Of a DNA stretch of 64,000 nucleotides, positions 20,426 through 29,325 are shown piece by piece (the stretch's first letter is position 1; each line of letters opens with the position of its first letter). The translations under genes and the position numbers were made by a program. The notes under the pieces were generated by a model. It saw only the letters and a program-made list of their open reading frames with translations. It was not told the DNA's origin and made no database searches. Source of the DNA: Helicobacter cinaedi CCUG 18818 = ATCC BAA-847 (GTDB taxonomy: Bacteria; Campylobacterota; Campylobacteria; Campylobacterales; Helicobacteraceae); NCBI RefSeq assembly GCF_000155475.1, contig NZ_DS990393.1, positions 174,535 to 238,534 of the forward strand, in the 5' to 3' direction.

Positions 20426-21391
20426 ATGTCAAAAACGAGTATGTCAAAGATAGATCAAGTAACAAGCCTTCACAAAAACAATGAATTACAGCTACTTTGT
20501 TTCCGCTTAGAAAAGGGTAAGGATTTATATGCGGTAAATGTTTTTAAGATTCGTGAAGTTATCAAATACAGCGGAATGCTTACCGTCGTTACACACGAGA
20601 ATAATAGCTTAGTTGAAGGGCTTATTACCATTCGTGAGCTGACAATCCCCCTTATTGATATGCGTAAATGGTTTTATTATGATAGTAGCAATAAGGCTAG
20701 GAATCTGCGTGATTATAGTGTGAAGCGGGAGCCGGGGGAAGAAGATATTATTATGATTTGTGAGTTTTCACGCTGGACAATTGGGGTAAGAATCTACGAA
20801 GCGGATAGAATCTTAAACAAAAAATGGACAGAGATTGAGCAAGGTGTAGGTGTCGGTGGTGGCGGGCATAATGGCAAGCTTGTGAGCCGCACAAGATATT
20901 TTGATGGACGCCTAGTGCAGGTGGTGGATATTGAAAAAATGCTGATTGATGTCTTCCCGTGGATTGAAAAAGACAAAGAAGAAGGCATTGCTAAAATCTC
21001 TCAAGTGGATACGACAAAAAGCATACTTCTTGCTGATGATAGCCCAACGGTGCTACGCACAATGCAGCTTATCCTTAATAAACTTGGTGTTATCCATCAC
21101 GATTTTATCAATGGAAAACACTTGCTTGATTATCTTTTCTCGCCAACGACAGACATCAACTCAATCGGTATGATTATCACAGACCTTGAAATGCCTGAAG
21201 CAAGCGGATTTGAAGTTATCAAACAAGTCAAAAGCAATCCTGCCACTGCGCATTTGCCTATCGTTGTCAATTCATCAATGAGCGGAAGTAGCAATGAAGA
21301 TATGGCTCGTTCCCTTGATGCTGATGAATTTATCTCTAAATCAAATCCCGTTGAGATTGAAGCTGCGGTGAGAAAATTCGCCCTTAAATAG
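20426..21391 (+). CDS. cheV: Chemotaxis coupling protein CheV
   Basis: CheW-like domain (about 20-165: LQLLCFRLEKGKDLYAVNVF, LVEGLITIRELTIPLIDMRK) fused to a receiver (about 195-320: SILLADDSPTVLRTMQLIL, phospho-acceptor Asp in GMIITDLEMPEASGFE, terminal Lys in DEFISKSNP). Links chemoreceptors to CheA and may act as a phosphate sink. ATG at 20426 is preceded by GAGGTG with 5-base spacing. Followed by nspC, as H. pylori cheV1 is. Confidence 0.93.
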   Translation: MSKTSMSKIDQVTSLHKNNELQLLCFRLEKGKDLYAVNVFKIREVIKYSGMLTVVTHENNSLVEGLITIRELTIPLIDMRKWFYYDSSNKARNLRDYSVKREPGEEDIIMICEFSRWTIGVRIYEADRILNKKWTEIEQGVGVGGGGHNGKLVSRTRYFDGRLVQVVDIEKMLIDVFPWIEKDKEEGIAKISQVDTTKSILLADDSPTVLRTMQLILNKLGVIHHDFINGKHLLDYLFSPTTDINSIGMIITDLEMPEASGFEVIKQVKSNPATAHLPIVVNSSMSGSSNEDMARSLDADEFISKSNPVEIEAAVRKFALK

Positions 21392-21406
21392 TAGGGTGAG
21401 CCAAAT

Positions 21407-22663
21407 ATGCGAAACCCTCTCACACTTTTAGAGATTCCAACACCCGCTTATGTCTTAGAAGAAGAAAGGCTTAATCACAATCTTAAAATCTTAGAATCTA
21501 TTCAAAAGCAAAGTGGAGCAAAGATTCTCCTAGCACTCAAAGGCTATGCGTTTTGGAGACGATTTGACACACTTAAACACACTCTAAGTGGAAGCACAGC
21601 AAGCGGACTATATGAAGCAAGGTTAGGCTATGAAGAGATAGGTGGCAGGGCAAATCAGGACAAAGATAATACACAAGATTCTAGTGTGCAACATAAAGAA
21701 ATATGTGTCTTTTCCCCAGCTTACAAAGCAAGTGAGTTTGAATCCATCTTAGAATATGCTACGCATATTATTTTTAATTCCTTTAATCAATGGCAGAAGT
21801 TTAAGCCCCTAATAGATTCTAAAAATCAAACACTCCTAACACAGAATCTTTCTCCCATTGAAGTGGGACTGCGTGTGAATCTGTTATATAGCGAGGTAGA
21901 GCCACCTATTTATAATCCTTGTGTGCCACTTTCCCGCTTAGGCATTACCCCAAGCGAATTTACAAAAGGTGTGCAGCAATATGGACTTCAAGGTATTGAT
22001 GGGTTGCATTTTCACACACATTGTGAGCAAGATTCTGCCGCCCTTTCACGCACATTGCCACATTTTGAAAAGCATTTTGGAATCTATCTTAAAAACAAAA
22101 AATGGGTGAATTTTGGCGGCGGACATCACATCACTCGGGCAGATTATGACTGCGAGTTGCTTATCAATCTTATCAAAGATTTTAAACAACGCCACAATGA
22201 TATTGAGGTGTTTTTGGAGCCGGGCGAAGCAGTGGGGTGGCAGGTGGGCTTTCTTATAGGCGAGGTGGTTGATATTGTTGAAAATCAAGGCAAGGTAGCC
22301 ATACTTGATGTGAGTGCGGCGGCTCATATGCCTGATTGCCTTGAGATGCCCTACCGCCCTACCCTTTGCAAACTTAGCAAAGATGGCAATATAGAATCTG
22401 ATAAAGGGATTAATATCGCCCAATATACTTATCGCTTAGGTGGTCCAACCTGCCTAGCTGGTGATGTTATAGGCGATTATAGCTTTGATACGCCACTGCT
22501 TGTTGGCGATAGAATTATTTTTGAAGATATGCTCCACTACACGATTGTAAAAAACAACACCTTTAATGGAATCCCCCTACCCTTTCTTGGCGTGATTGAC
22601 ACAAATGGCAAGTTTGAGATTCTCAAACGCTTTGACTACACAGACTATAAGCAGAGAAATTAA
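21407..22663 (+). CDS. nspC: Carboxynorspermidine decarboxylase
   Basis: PLP-dependent fold-III (alanine racemase-like) decarboxylase making (nor)spermidine by the carboxyspermidine route used in Campylobacterota. PLP Lys lies in ILLALKGYAFWRRFD; other signatures are GLHFHTHCEQD, VNFGGGHHITRADYD, EPGEAVGWQVG and GGPTCLAGDVIGDY. 418 residues. The stop abuts the ATG of the next gene. Confidence 0.92.
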   Translation: MRNPLTLLEIPTPAYVLEEERLNHNLKILESIQKQSGAKILLALKGYAFWRRFDTLKHTLSGSTASGLYEARLGYEEIGGRANQDKDNTQDSSVQHKEICVFSPAYKASEFESILEYATHIIFNSFNQWQKFKPLIDSKNQTLLTQNLSPIEVGLRVNLLYSEVEPPIYNPCVPLSRLGITPSEFTKGVQQYGLQGIDGLHFHTHCEQDSAALSRTLPHFEKHFGIYLKNKKWVNFGGGHHITRADYDCELLINLIKDFKQRHNDIEVFLEPGEAVGWQVGFLIGEVVDIVENQGKVAILDVSAAAHMPDCLEMPYRPTLCKLSKDGNIESDKGINIAQYTYRLGGPTCLAGDVIGDYSFDTPLLVGDRIIFEDMLHYTIVKNNTFNGIPLPFLGVIDTNGKFEILKRFDYTDYKQRN

Positions 22664-23650
22664 ATGATTGAATTTAAGAATCTTTTGATGTTAGCCCCTC
22701 TTGCAGGTTATACAGATTTGCCTTTTCGTAGCGTAGTTAAGGGCTTTGGCGTGGATATAACCGTAAGTGAGATGATAAGCTCTCACGCCCTTGTATATAG
22801 CAATAAACGTACGCTCAAAATGACTGAAAAATCCCCACAAGAGCAGCCTTATAGTGTGCAAATCTCTGGCTCAAAAGAAGAGGTTATCAAACAAGCAGTT
22901 GAGATTCTAAACACTCAAAAGGACATTGATATAATTGATCTAAATTGTGGCTGCCCCGCCCCAAAGGTCGCAAATCACGGCAATGGAAGCGGACTTCTAA
23001 AAGATTTAAATCTGTTAGTCAAAATTGCTAATCTCATTAAAGAAAACGCTAAAACGCCCTACACAAGTCTAAAAGTCCGCCTTGGCTTTGATAAAAAGAT
23101 TCCCCACGAGATAGCCCAAGCCCTAAAAGATGTGAAGTCTGATTTTGTCGTGGTGCACGGACGCACGAGAGCAGATGGTTACAAAAAAGAAAAGATTGAT
23201 TATGATGCCATCGCGTATATTAAGCAAAATATTCCTATGCCCCTTATTGCTAATGGCGAGATTGATAGTGTGGAAAAAGCCCAAAAGGTGCTAGAGCATA
23301 CCGGTGCAAATGGTGTGATGATAGGACGGGCCGCTATTACTTCGCCGTGGATTTTCTGGCAGATTAAAAACAATACGCAGGAAATCCCACCCATTGTCAA
23401 AAAAGAACTTGTATTGGAGCATTTTCATAAAATGATAGAATTTTATGGGGAAAGGGGGGCGATTATGTTTCGCAAGAATCTCCACGCCTACACCAAAGGA
23501 CACGAGGGGGCGAGTGAGTTTAGGAATCTTATCAATAGCTTAAGTGATGTAAAGCAAATCACACAACATATTGAAAATTTCTTTTCACATAATCAAATGA
23601 TAACGCATAACTTCCCCCAACTCGTGCATCTCAACAAAAGGAGTAGCTAG
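22664..23650 (+). CDS. dus: tRNA-dihydrouridine synthase
   Basis: FMN TIM-barrel enzyme reducing uridines in tRNA. LAPLAGYTDLPFRSV (FMN site), DLNCGCPAPKVANHGNGSGL with the catalytic Cys, VVHGRTRADGY and IGRAAITSPWIF. Closest to DusB in pattern. 328 residues, directly abutting nspC; its TAG stop shares a base with the next GTG start. Confidence 0.92.
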   Translation: MIEFKNLLMLAPLAGYTDLPFRSVVKGFGVDITVSEMISSHALVYSNKRTLKMTEKSPQEQPYSVQISGSKEEVIKQAVEILNTQKDIDIIDLNCGCPAPKVANHGNGSGLLKDLNLLVKIANLIKENAKTPYTSLKVRLGFDKKIPHEIAQALKDVKSDFVVVHGRTRADGYKKEKIDYDAIAYIKQNIPMPLIANGEIDSVEKAQKVLEHTGANGVMIGRAAITSPWIFWQIKNNTQEIPPIVKKELVLEHFHKMIEFYGERGAIMFRKNLHAYTKGHEGASEFRNLINSLSDVKQITQHIENFFSHNQMITHNFPQLVHLNKRSS

Positions 23651-24387
23651 TGAGAATCTTATTTTTTCTTATGCTTTTATGTTCCACATTTGCCCTTGCT
23701 AGTGAAAATGAGCAAATGGATAAAGACAATGCAGAATCTACCCTCTCTCCGCTCGTGCAATCAATCCGCCAAGCAGATTTACTCTTTTATCAAGGTGTAA
23801 CACGCTGGAGTAAAAATGGTGATGAGGCAAGTGATTTTCTAAAAAAAGCCTGTGATAGTAAGCACCCAGGTGCTTGCCTTTACCTTGGTAATTATTATGA
23901 AATAAAATCCAAGGATAAAAAAGATTCTAAAGCAAATCTAGAAAAATCCCAGCAGTTCTATCAGCTAGGCTATGAAAATAGTATAGAAGCGTGTAAAGAA
24001 GGGGCTGTGGAGTGGTGCTCTATCCAAGCGGTAGCACTTATTGATGGACACGGCGTAGCAAAGGATATTCAAAAGGGCTTAGAATACCTTGAGATTCTAT
24101 GTGAGCGTGATATGGAAAATGCGTGTTTTATGCTTGGGACATATTATTTTTATGGTGTGAATGTCAAGCAGGATTTGCAAAAAAGCAAAGATTTTACACA
24201 AAAAGCCCTTGAGCTAGATTCACAAGCCTGTGATGAAAACCGCCTGTATGCGTGTGTGCTTAGTGCCGAGATTTACCAGCAAGGGCTAAATACCCCTCAA
24301 GATTTGACAAAAGCCAAGCTCCTTTACTCTCGCGCGTGTGAAATGGATAATCAATTTGCTTGTGATTATGTGAAGAAACTTAAATAA
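23650..24387 (+). CDS. Secreted cysteine-rich Sel1-repeat protein (Hcp-like)
   Basis: Signal peptide ILFFLMLLCSTFALASEN, then about five Sel1-like helical repeats with paired cysteines (KACDSKHPGACLYLGNYYE, CERDMENACFMLGTYYFYG, CDENRLYACVLSAEIYQQG, CEMDNQFACDYV). This is the Helicobacter cysteine-rich protein pattern: periplasmic or secreted, some described as penicillin-binding or immunogenic. GTG start overlaps the dus stop. The specific function cannot be told from sequence. Confidence 0.85.
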   Translation: MRILFFLMLLCSTFALASENEQMDKDNAESTLSPLVQSIRQADLLFYQGVTRWSKNGDEASDFLKKACDSKHPGACLYLGNYYEIKSKDKKDSKANLEKSQQFYQLGYENSIEACKEGAVEWCSIQAVALIDGHGVAKDIQKGLEYLEILCERDMENACFMLGTYYFYGVNVKQDLQKSKDFTQKALELDSQACDENRLYACVLSAEIYQQGLNTPQDLTKAKLLYSRACEMDNQFACDYVKKLK

Positions 24388-24388
24388 T

Positions 24389-25606
24389 TTACACTCGCCT
24401 AAACTTCCTAAACACTTTCGCAAAGCCCATAACACTCACAAAATATAACGCCGCAACAGCACATATCCCACTTGCCACAAAGCCAATAGATTCTATCCCA
24501 AAATGCGTATATGCCAAGCCGCCAATCAACGCCCCACTGCCTATGCCAACATTAAAAATACCCGAATAAATACTCATCGCCACCGCCGTAGCATTTGGCA
24601 CAGCGGCAATCACTTGTGATTGAAAAATCACACCAAAAAGCATAAAGCATAGCCCCCACACCGCACAAAGTAGTGTAATAGCCACACTAGATTCACTCAC
24701 AACATACAACAAAAGCATACTAAGCCCCAAGCCAAAAAGGCTAAGACGCACAAAGGCTAAATGAAACCGCTCATAGAATCTTGCAAACAGCACACTGCCC
24801 ACCACCCCCATAAGTCCAAACAAACACAAGATAAAAGTAACAGAGTTAGCCCTAAACCCTGCTACATTTTCCAAAAATGGCTCAATATAAGTATATGCAC
24901 TAAAATGTCCGCTCACAAATGCAAGCGTGAGAAAGCAAATCTTCATAAATGCCTTGTTATGCAGAAGTGTAGGAAGCGTTTTTAGCGAAATGTTTTGCGT
25001 ATTTGGCATAGTAGGAAACACTCGCCAGAAAGCAATGCCAACACATAATGCCACAAGTCCAATACACAAAAAGCTCACCCGCCAATCCACATATAGCCCT
25101 ATCATACGCCCAAGCGGGAGCCCCACAATCATAGCAAGAGAACTCCCTGTAATCACAAAGCCCAATGCACTGCTTTGCTTACCCTTTGGGGCAGCACGCA
25201 CCGCCATAACAGAGGCGATAGACCAAAAGAGTGCGTGAGATAGGGCTACGCCTATGCGAGAGGCTACAAGCATAATGAAATTTTGTGCTAAAGCAGAGAT
25301 GAAATGACTAAGCACAAATACAAAAATAACGCCTAGCATAAGGGATTTAAGATTGCTTTGTGCAAAATAGAGCATAAGCGGCAAAGACGCAAGAGCTACC
25401 ACCCACGCATAGATAGTTAGCATTACCCCAACTTCAGAATCACTCATAGAAAAGTCATTGCCAATCGCACCTAAAAGCCCAATAGGTATAAACTCCGAAG
25501 TATTAAAGATAAACGCACCAAAAGTAACGCACAAAACAGGCAACCAAGCAAAAATGTTAGAATCCTGATTGAAACTTTTGAAGCCTTTATGACACTTATC
25601 TTGCAT
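24389..25606 (-). CDS. MFS transporter, sugar-efflux type
   Basis: 405 residues with 12 hydrophobic segments. GAIGNDFSMSDSEVGVMLTIYAWVVALASLP is the SotB/YdeA-like family entrance, followed by the MFS loop 2-3 region and PLGRMIGLYVDWRVSFL. Likely a drug or sugar/arabinose proton antiporter. ATG overlaps the rny stop by 11 bases, so it is the distal gene of the fau-rny-MFS unit. One base separates it from the convergent Sel1 gene. Confidence 0.85.
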   Translation of the reverse strand: MQDKCHKGFKSFNQDSNIFAWLPVLCVTFGAFIFNTSEFIPIGLLGAIGNDFSMSDSEVGVMLTIYAWVVALASLPLMLYFAQSNLKSLMLGVIFVFVLSHFISALAQNFIMLVASRIGVALSHALFWSIASVMAVRAAPKGKQSSALGFVITGSSLAMIVGLPLGRMIGLYVDWRVSFLCIGLVALCVGIAFWRVFPTMPNTQNISLKTLPTLLHNKAFMKICFLTLAFVSGHFSAYTYIEPFLENVAGFRANSVTFILCLFGLMGVVGSVLFARFYERFHLAFVRLSLFGLGLSMLLLYVVSESSVAITLLCAVWGLCFMLFGVIFQSQVIAAVPNATAVAMSIYSGIFNVGIGSGALIGGLAYTHFGIESIGFVASGICAVAALYFVSVMGFAKVFRKFRRV

Positions 25607-27167
25607 ATTCCACAGCCCTTAGCTCTCGTATTACGCTGACTTTAATTTCACCCGGATATTGTAAATTAGATTCTATCTCTTTGGCTATATCGCGTGCTAA
25701 CACAACACTTTGCTCATCACTGACCAAGTCCGCCCTTACAATCACACGCACTTCTCTACCCGCATTAATAGCATAGGCTTGTTTCACGCCGATTTTATCC
25801 ATCGCAATATTTTCAATATCCTGCATTCTTTTTAGGAAATTTTCAAGCACCTCTCTCCTAGCCCCCGGTCTCGCAGCAGATAACGCATCTGCAGCACACA
25901 CAGCAGCACATTCTGTGCTTTTTATCTCCTCATAGCCGTGATGAGCTTTGATAGCATTAATCACAACAGGATGTTCTTTGTAGCAGGTGCAAACCTCAAC
26001 GCCCAAATCCACGTGGCTACCGCCAAGCTCTTGGGTAAGTGCTTTGCCTATATCGTGTAAGATTCCAGCCCTTCGTGCGAGTTTCTCATCTCCGCCAAGC
26101 TCTCCAGCGATAATGGCTGCAAGATTTGCCACTTCAATAGAATGCCCAAGGGCATTTTGCCCAAAAGATGCACGATAACGCATTTTGCCAAGCAAAAATT
26201 TCAATTCTGGGTGCATATAGCCAAGCCCCATATCAAGCACGATATTTTCGCCATCTTGACGCATTTGCTCATCCATCTCATTTTTAATGCGTTCATACAC
26301 TTCCTCAATGCGTGAAGGCTGAATCCTGCCATCTTCCACAAGGCTTTCAATCGTGCGTGTAGCAATGGCTCTGCGGTAGAGATTAAAACTACTTAAAATA
26401 ATGCTACAAGGCGTATCATCAATGATGACATCTACCCCGCTAATAAGCTCCAAAGTCTTAATATTTCGCCCTTCCTTACCAATAATGCGTCCCTTTAGCT
26501 CATCATTTGGAAGATTGACAACATTAACCAAGCGTTCAGTAGCAAACTCACCCGCATAACGCGTAGTGGCTTGGGCAAGGATATAATTTGCCTTTTTTTT
26601 GGCTTCATCTTTTGCCTCCCTCTCATATCTACGGATAAGCATAGCCTTTTCATCAGCAAGTTCTTCTTCAAGATGTGAAAGCAAAATGCTCGTGGCTTCC
26701 TCTCTACTCATTTTTGCATGATTTGCTATAAGATTTAGCATTTCTTTTTTTGCGTTTTGATATTCAAGCTTGAGTTTATCCTGCTCACTTTGGGAACGCA
26801 AAACTTTGATTTTAAGCTCGGCAATTTCCTGCTTTTCTTTCTCAACTTGTTGTTTTTGATGATTGAGTTGCTGATAGCGGCGTTGCTCCTCTTTTTCAAA
26901 TTCCGCTAGAGCAGATTCATATTCTTTTTTTAATCTCACATTCTCTTTGTCAAACTCCTGCTGAAGCCTAAGCTGTTCTTCTTTAATATGAATCTTATGA
27001 TCTTTTAGCTTTTCTTGTGCCTCATACTCAATCGCCTTTGCCTTTGCTTTGGCTTGCTCTATAATCACTTGGGAGTGAGAGTTAAAAATCTTTCTTGTGA
27101 TAAGATACACACTCACGCCCACCAATAACGCGAAGGTTATACCGCCTATGACATACCATACTTCCAT
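25596..27167 (-). CDS. rny: Ribonuclease Y
   Basis: Membrane-anchored endoribonuclease of mRNA decay. N-terminal membrane segment (VIGGITFALLVGVSVYLI), a long charged coiled coil (about 35-180), KH domain (GRIIGKEGRNIKTLELISG) and HD domain (LARRAGILHDIGKALTQE). 523 residues. RBS AAGGAAG is 5 bases before the ATG, so the start is secure although it lies inside the 3' end of the upstream open frame. Confidence 0.95.
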   Translation of the reverse strand: MEVWYVIGGITFALLVGVSVYLITRKIFNSHSQVIIEQAKAKAKAIEYEAQEKLKDHKIHIKEEQLRLQQEFDKENVRLKKEYESALAEFEKEEQRRYQQLNHQKQQVEKEKQEIAELKIKVLRSQSEQDKLKLEYQNAKKEMLNLIANHAKMSREEATSILLSHLEEELADEKAMLIRRYEREAKDEAKKKANYILAQATTRYAGEFATERLVNVVNLPNDELKGRIIGKEGRNIKTLELISGVDVIIDDTPCSIILSSFNLYRRAIATRTIESLVEDGRIQPSRIEEVYERIKNEMDEQMRQDGENIVLDMGLGYMHPELKFLLGKMRYRASFGQNALGHSIEVANLAAIIAGELGGDEKLARRAGILHDIGKALTQELGGSHVDLGVEVCTCYKEHPVVINAIKAHHGYEEIKSTECAAVCAADALSAARPGARREVLENFLKRMQDIENIAMDKIGVKQAYAINAGREVRVIVRADLVSDEQSVVLARDIAKEIESNLQYPGEIKVSVIRELRAVEYAR

Positions 27168-27747
27168 TGTGCTTCCTTAAACATAAAGCCGATGGGGTTA
27201 CGAAACAATCTCCTTGCACATCATAAGATTCTGTAATCACGCTTGGAGTGTAGTTTGGACTTCTTGCTACAAAAATAACATAAACTTTTTTCTTCAGGCA
27301 AGACATAAATCTATCATACATACCCTTGCCAAAACCAATACGCCTAAAATCCTTATCTATCCCTAAAACAGGGATAATCACCGCATCAACTTTTATTAAA
27401 TTAAATGTAGAATTATTTGACTCATAAATGCCAAAGACATTTTTTTGCAATGGCATTCGCAATGGTATCATTTTAAAATAAAATTCTTGTATATAAGGCA
27501 CAAAAACACGATATTTTTTTTTGCGAAGCGTGGAGATGAGCGGGAAAATATTCACTTCATTGCCAAAAGGCATATACACAAGCACATTTTTTGCACCCTT
27601 TTGCCTTAAGATTCTAAAAAGTGCGGGATTTAACGACCTATCTTGCAACGAGGCATAGCGCGTTTTATATCCCAAAAATGCTTTTGCTACTTTTCTAAAG
27701 TCTTGTTTGGTAATTATTAATCCTTTTTTTGGATATAATGATAGCAC
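27082..27747 (-). CDS. 5-formyltetrahydrofolate cyclo-ligase
   Basis: Family signatures: KTRYASLQDRSLN, VLVYMPFGNEVNIFPLI, and the nucleotide loop RRIGFGKGMYDRFMS. Converts 5-formyl-THF to methenyl-THF. The 3' end is odd: the frame runs 86 bases into rny, and the last ~30 residues are unlike the family, so the gene may end by a small frameshift or simply read on. The start is uncertain. GTG at 27747 overlaps the opposite promoter and lacks an RBS. AAAAAGGA sits well placed before a rare ATT codon at 27714. Confidence 0.8.
   Translation of the reverse strand: MLSLYPKKGLIITKQDFRKVAKAFLGYKTRYASLQDRSLNPALFRILRQKGAKNVLVYMPFGNEVNIFPLISTLRKKKYRVFVPYIQEFYFKMIPLRMPLQKNVFGIYESNNSTFNLIKVDAVIIPVLGIDKDFRRIGFGKGMYDRFMSCLKKKVYVIFVARSPNYTPSVITESYDVQGDCFVTPSALCLRKHNGSMVCHRRYNLRVIGGRECVSYHKKDF
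27734..27740 (+). promoter_or_regulatory. -10 box of thioredoxin-like lipoprotein operon
   Basis: TATAATG in GGATATAATGAT, 33 bases before the ATG at 27773. It lies inside the extreme 5' end of the divergent cyclo-ligase frame. Confidence 0.6.
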
Positions 27748-27772
27748 AAAACCTATACTTTGGAGAGAAGCA

Positions 27773-28447
27773 ATGCAGTTTTTACAGATTCTACCAAGAC
27801 AATCTCATCTTAAAACTTTGCTTATATGTGTGGTAATGGCGGTGTTTTTGAGTGCGTGTAGTGATGAGGCTGATAGGGACAAAGATGTCTTTGGTTTTGA
27901 GGGCGGAGGGCAAGATAAGATTCTCAATATTGAAGTTACAAACACGCAAAATGAATCTTTGAAGTTTAAAACAAACCAAACTCAAAGCGTGTTTCAAACC
28001 AAAGATGAGCGTCCAACCTTGCTCTTTTTTATCTCCAAAGACTGCACACAATGCCAAGATGAGCTACTCCATATCCTTGATTTACACAATAAATACCAAG
28101 AGTTTATATCCATTGTTGCCATTAGCCCAAAAGAAGATTTACAAGCCTTGCAAGATCAAATCAATGCTATCAATCCAAGATTCAAGCTTTATGCCCCAAA
28201 TGACGATAAGAATCTGCTAAACTTCCTAAGCAAAGATGAAAAGCAAAGCTACATAGCCCTATATGATAAGCAAGGCGAGAAAGTGATTGACTATGTGGGA
28301 TTAGTGCCTGAAGAGATGATAGAACTTGACATACGCTATCTTATCCAAGATAAGCTTGATGCTAAAGCACAAGATGAGATTGAAATCCTTGATAATATCC
28401 CGCAAGAGCAAGATTCAAATCCAACCCAAACTCAAGAGCAAAAATGA
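27773..28447 (+). CDS. Thioredoxin-fold lipoprotein
   Basis: 224 residues: lipoprotein signal with lipobox VFLSACSDE (Cys about 29), then a TlpA/AhpC-like fold with a CxxC pair in LLFFISKDCTQCQDELLHIL, followed by IVAISPKEDLQALQDQ and YIALYDKQGEKVIDYVGLVPEEMI. Probably a periplasmic thiol-disulphide reductase or sensor. GGAGAG precedes the ATG at 27773; an upstream in-frame ATG (27707) is ahead of the promoter. The acidic Gln-rich tail is disordered. It overlaps ftsY by 4 bases. Confidence 0.8.
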   Translation: MQFLQILPRQSHLKTLLICVVMAVFLSACSDEADRDKDVFGFEGGGQDKILNIEVTNTQNESLKFKTNQTQSVFQTKDERPTLLFFISKDCTQCQDELLHILDLHNKYQEFISIVAISPKEDLQALQDQINAINPRFKLYAPNDDKNLLNFLSKDEKQSYIALYDKQGEKVIDYVGLVPEEMIELDIRYLIQDKLDAKAQDEIEILDNIPQEQDSNPTQTQEQK

Positions 28448-29316
28448 TTTTATCCCTAAGTAAAACCCTCCAAAAAACCACACAAAATATCGCCTCACTG
28501 CTTGGCTCAAAAAAGGACAAGTTAAGCAAAGATGAGCTAGAAGAGATTTTGATTGAATGCGATATTGCATACGAGCTTGTAGAATCTATTTTAGATTCTC
28601 TGCCTCCTTATGTCTCTAAAGACGCACTGCATAAAGCCCTAATCGCCCTGCTTGAAATTGAATCTTCCCCCTTACTAGAAAATGCAGATTCTATCAAACC
28701 TCTTGTTACATTAATCGTTGGTGTAAATGGGGCAGGCAAAACCACAAGCATTGCTAAACTTGCCAATCTCGCACAAAAAGAAGGCAAAAAGGTAATGCTG
28801 GCTGCAGGAGATACTTTCCGAGCAGCTGCCATTGAGCAAATTAAGCTTTGGGGTGAAAGGCTTAGTATTCCTGTGATTGCCACACAACATATGCACGACC
28901 CAAGTGCGGTTGCCTTTGATAGCATTAATTCCGCTTTAGCAAGAAATATTGATGAGCTTTACATTGACACCGCAGGGCGATTGCATAATCAAACAAATCT
29001 CAATAATGAGCTTTTAAAGATCGTGCGTGTCTGTCAAAAAGCCCTACGGGATTTGCCTTTGAGAAAATTCCTTGTGCTTGATGGCACACAGGGAAGCTCC
29101 GCGATTAATCAAGCTAAGGCATTTTCACAAAATATTACATTTGATGGCATTATCATCACAAAGCTTGATGGCACAAGCAAGGGAGGGGCGATTTTTAGCA
29201 TTGTAAGTGAGCTTAAAATCCCCATTTGTTTCATAGGTGTGGGCGAAAAGGCTGATGATTTATTGAAATTTGACAAACAAGAATATGTGAAGATTCTGCT
29301 TGATAGTATTTTTTAA
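28444..29316 (+). CDS. ftsY: Signal recognition particle receptor FtsY
   Basis: NG-domain GTPase docking SRP-ribosome complexes to the membrane. [19 protein letters not shown] (P-loop), [39 protein letters not shown] and [12 protein letters not shown]. 290 residues, without the long acidic A domain of E. coli FtsY, as is normal in Campylobacterota. Confidence 0.95.
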   Translation: MILSLSKTLQKTTQNIASLLGSKKDKLSKDELEEILIECDIAYELVESILDSLPPYVSKDALHKALIALLEIESSPLLENADSIKPLVTLIVGVNGAGKTTSIAKLANLAQKEGKKVMLAAGDTFRAAAIEQIKLWGERLSIPVIATQHMHDPSAVAFDSINSALARNIDELYIDTAGRLHNQTNLNNELLKIVRVCQKALRDLPLRKFLVLDGTQGSSAINQAKAFSQNITFDGIIITKLDGTSKGGAIFSIVSELKIPICFIGVGEKADDLLKFDKQEYVKILLDSIF

Positions 29317-29325
29317 GGCTTTAAG

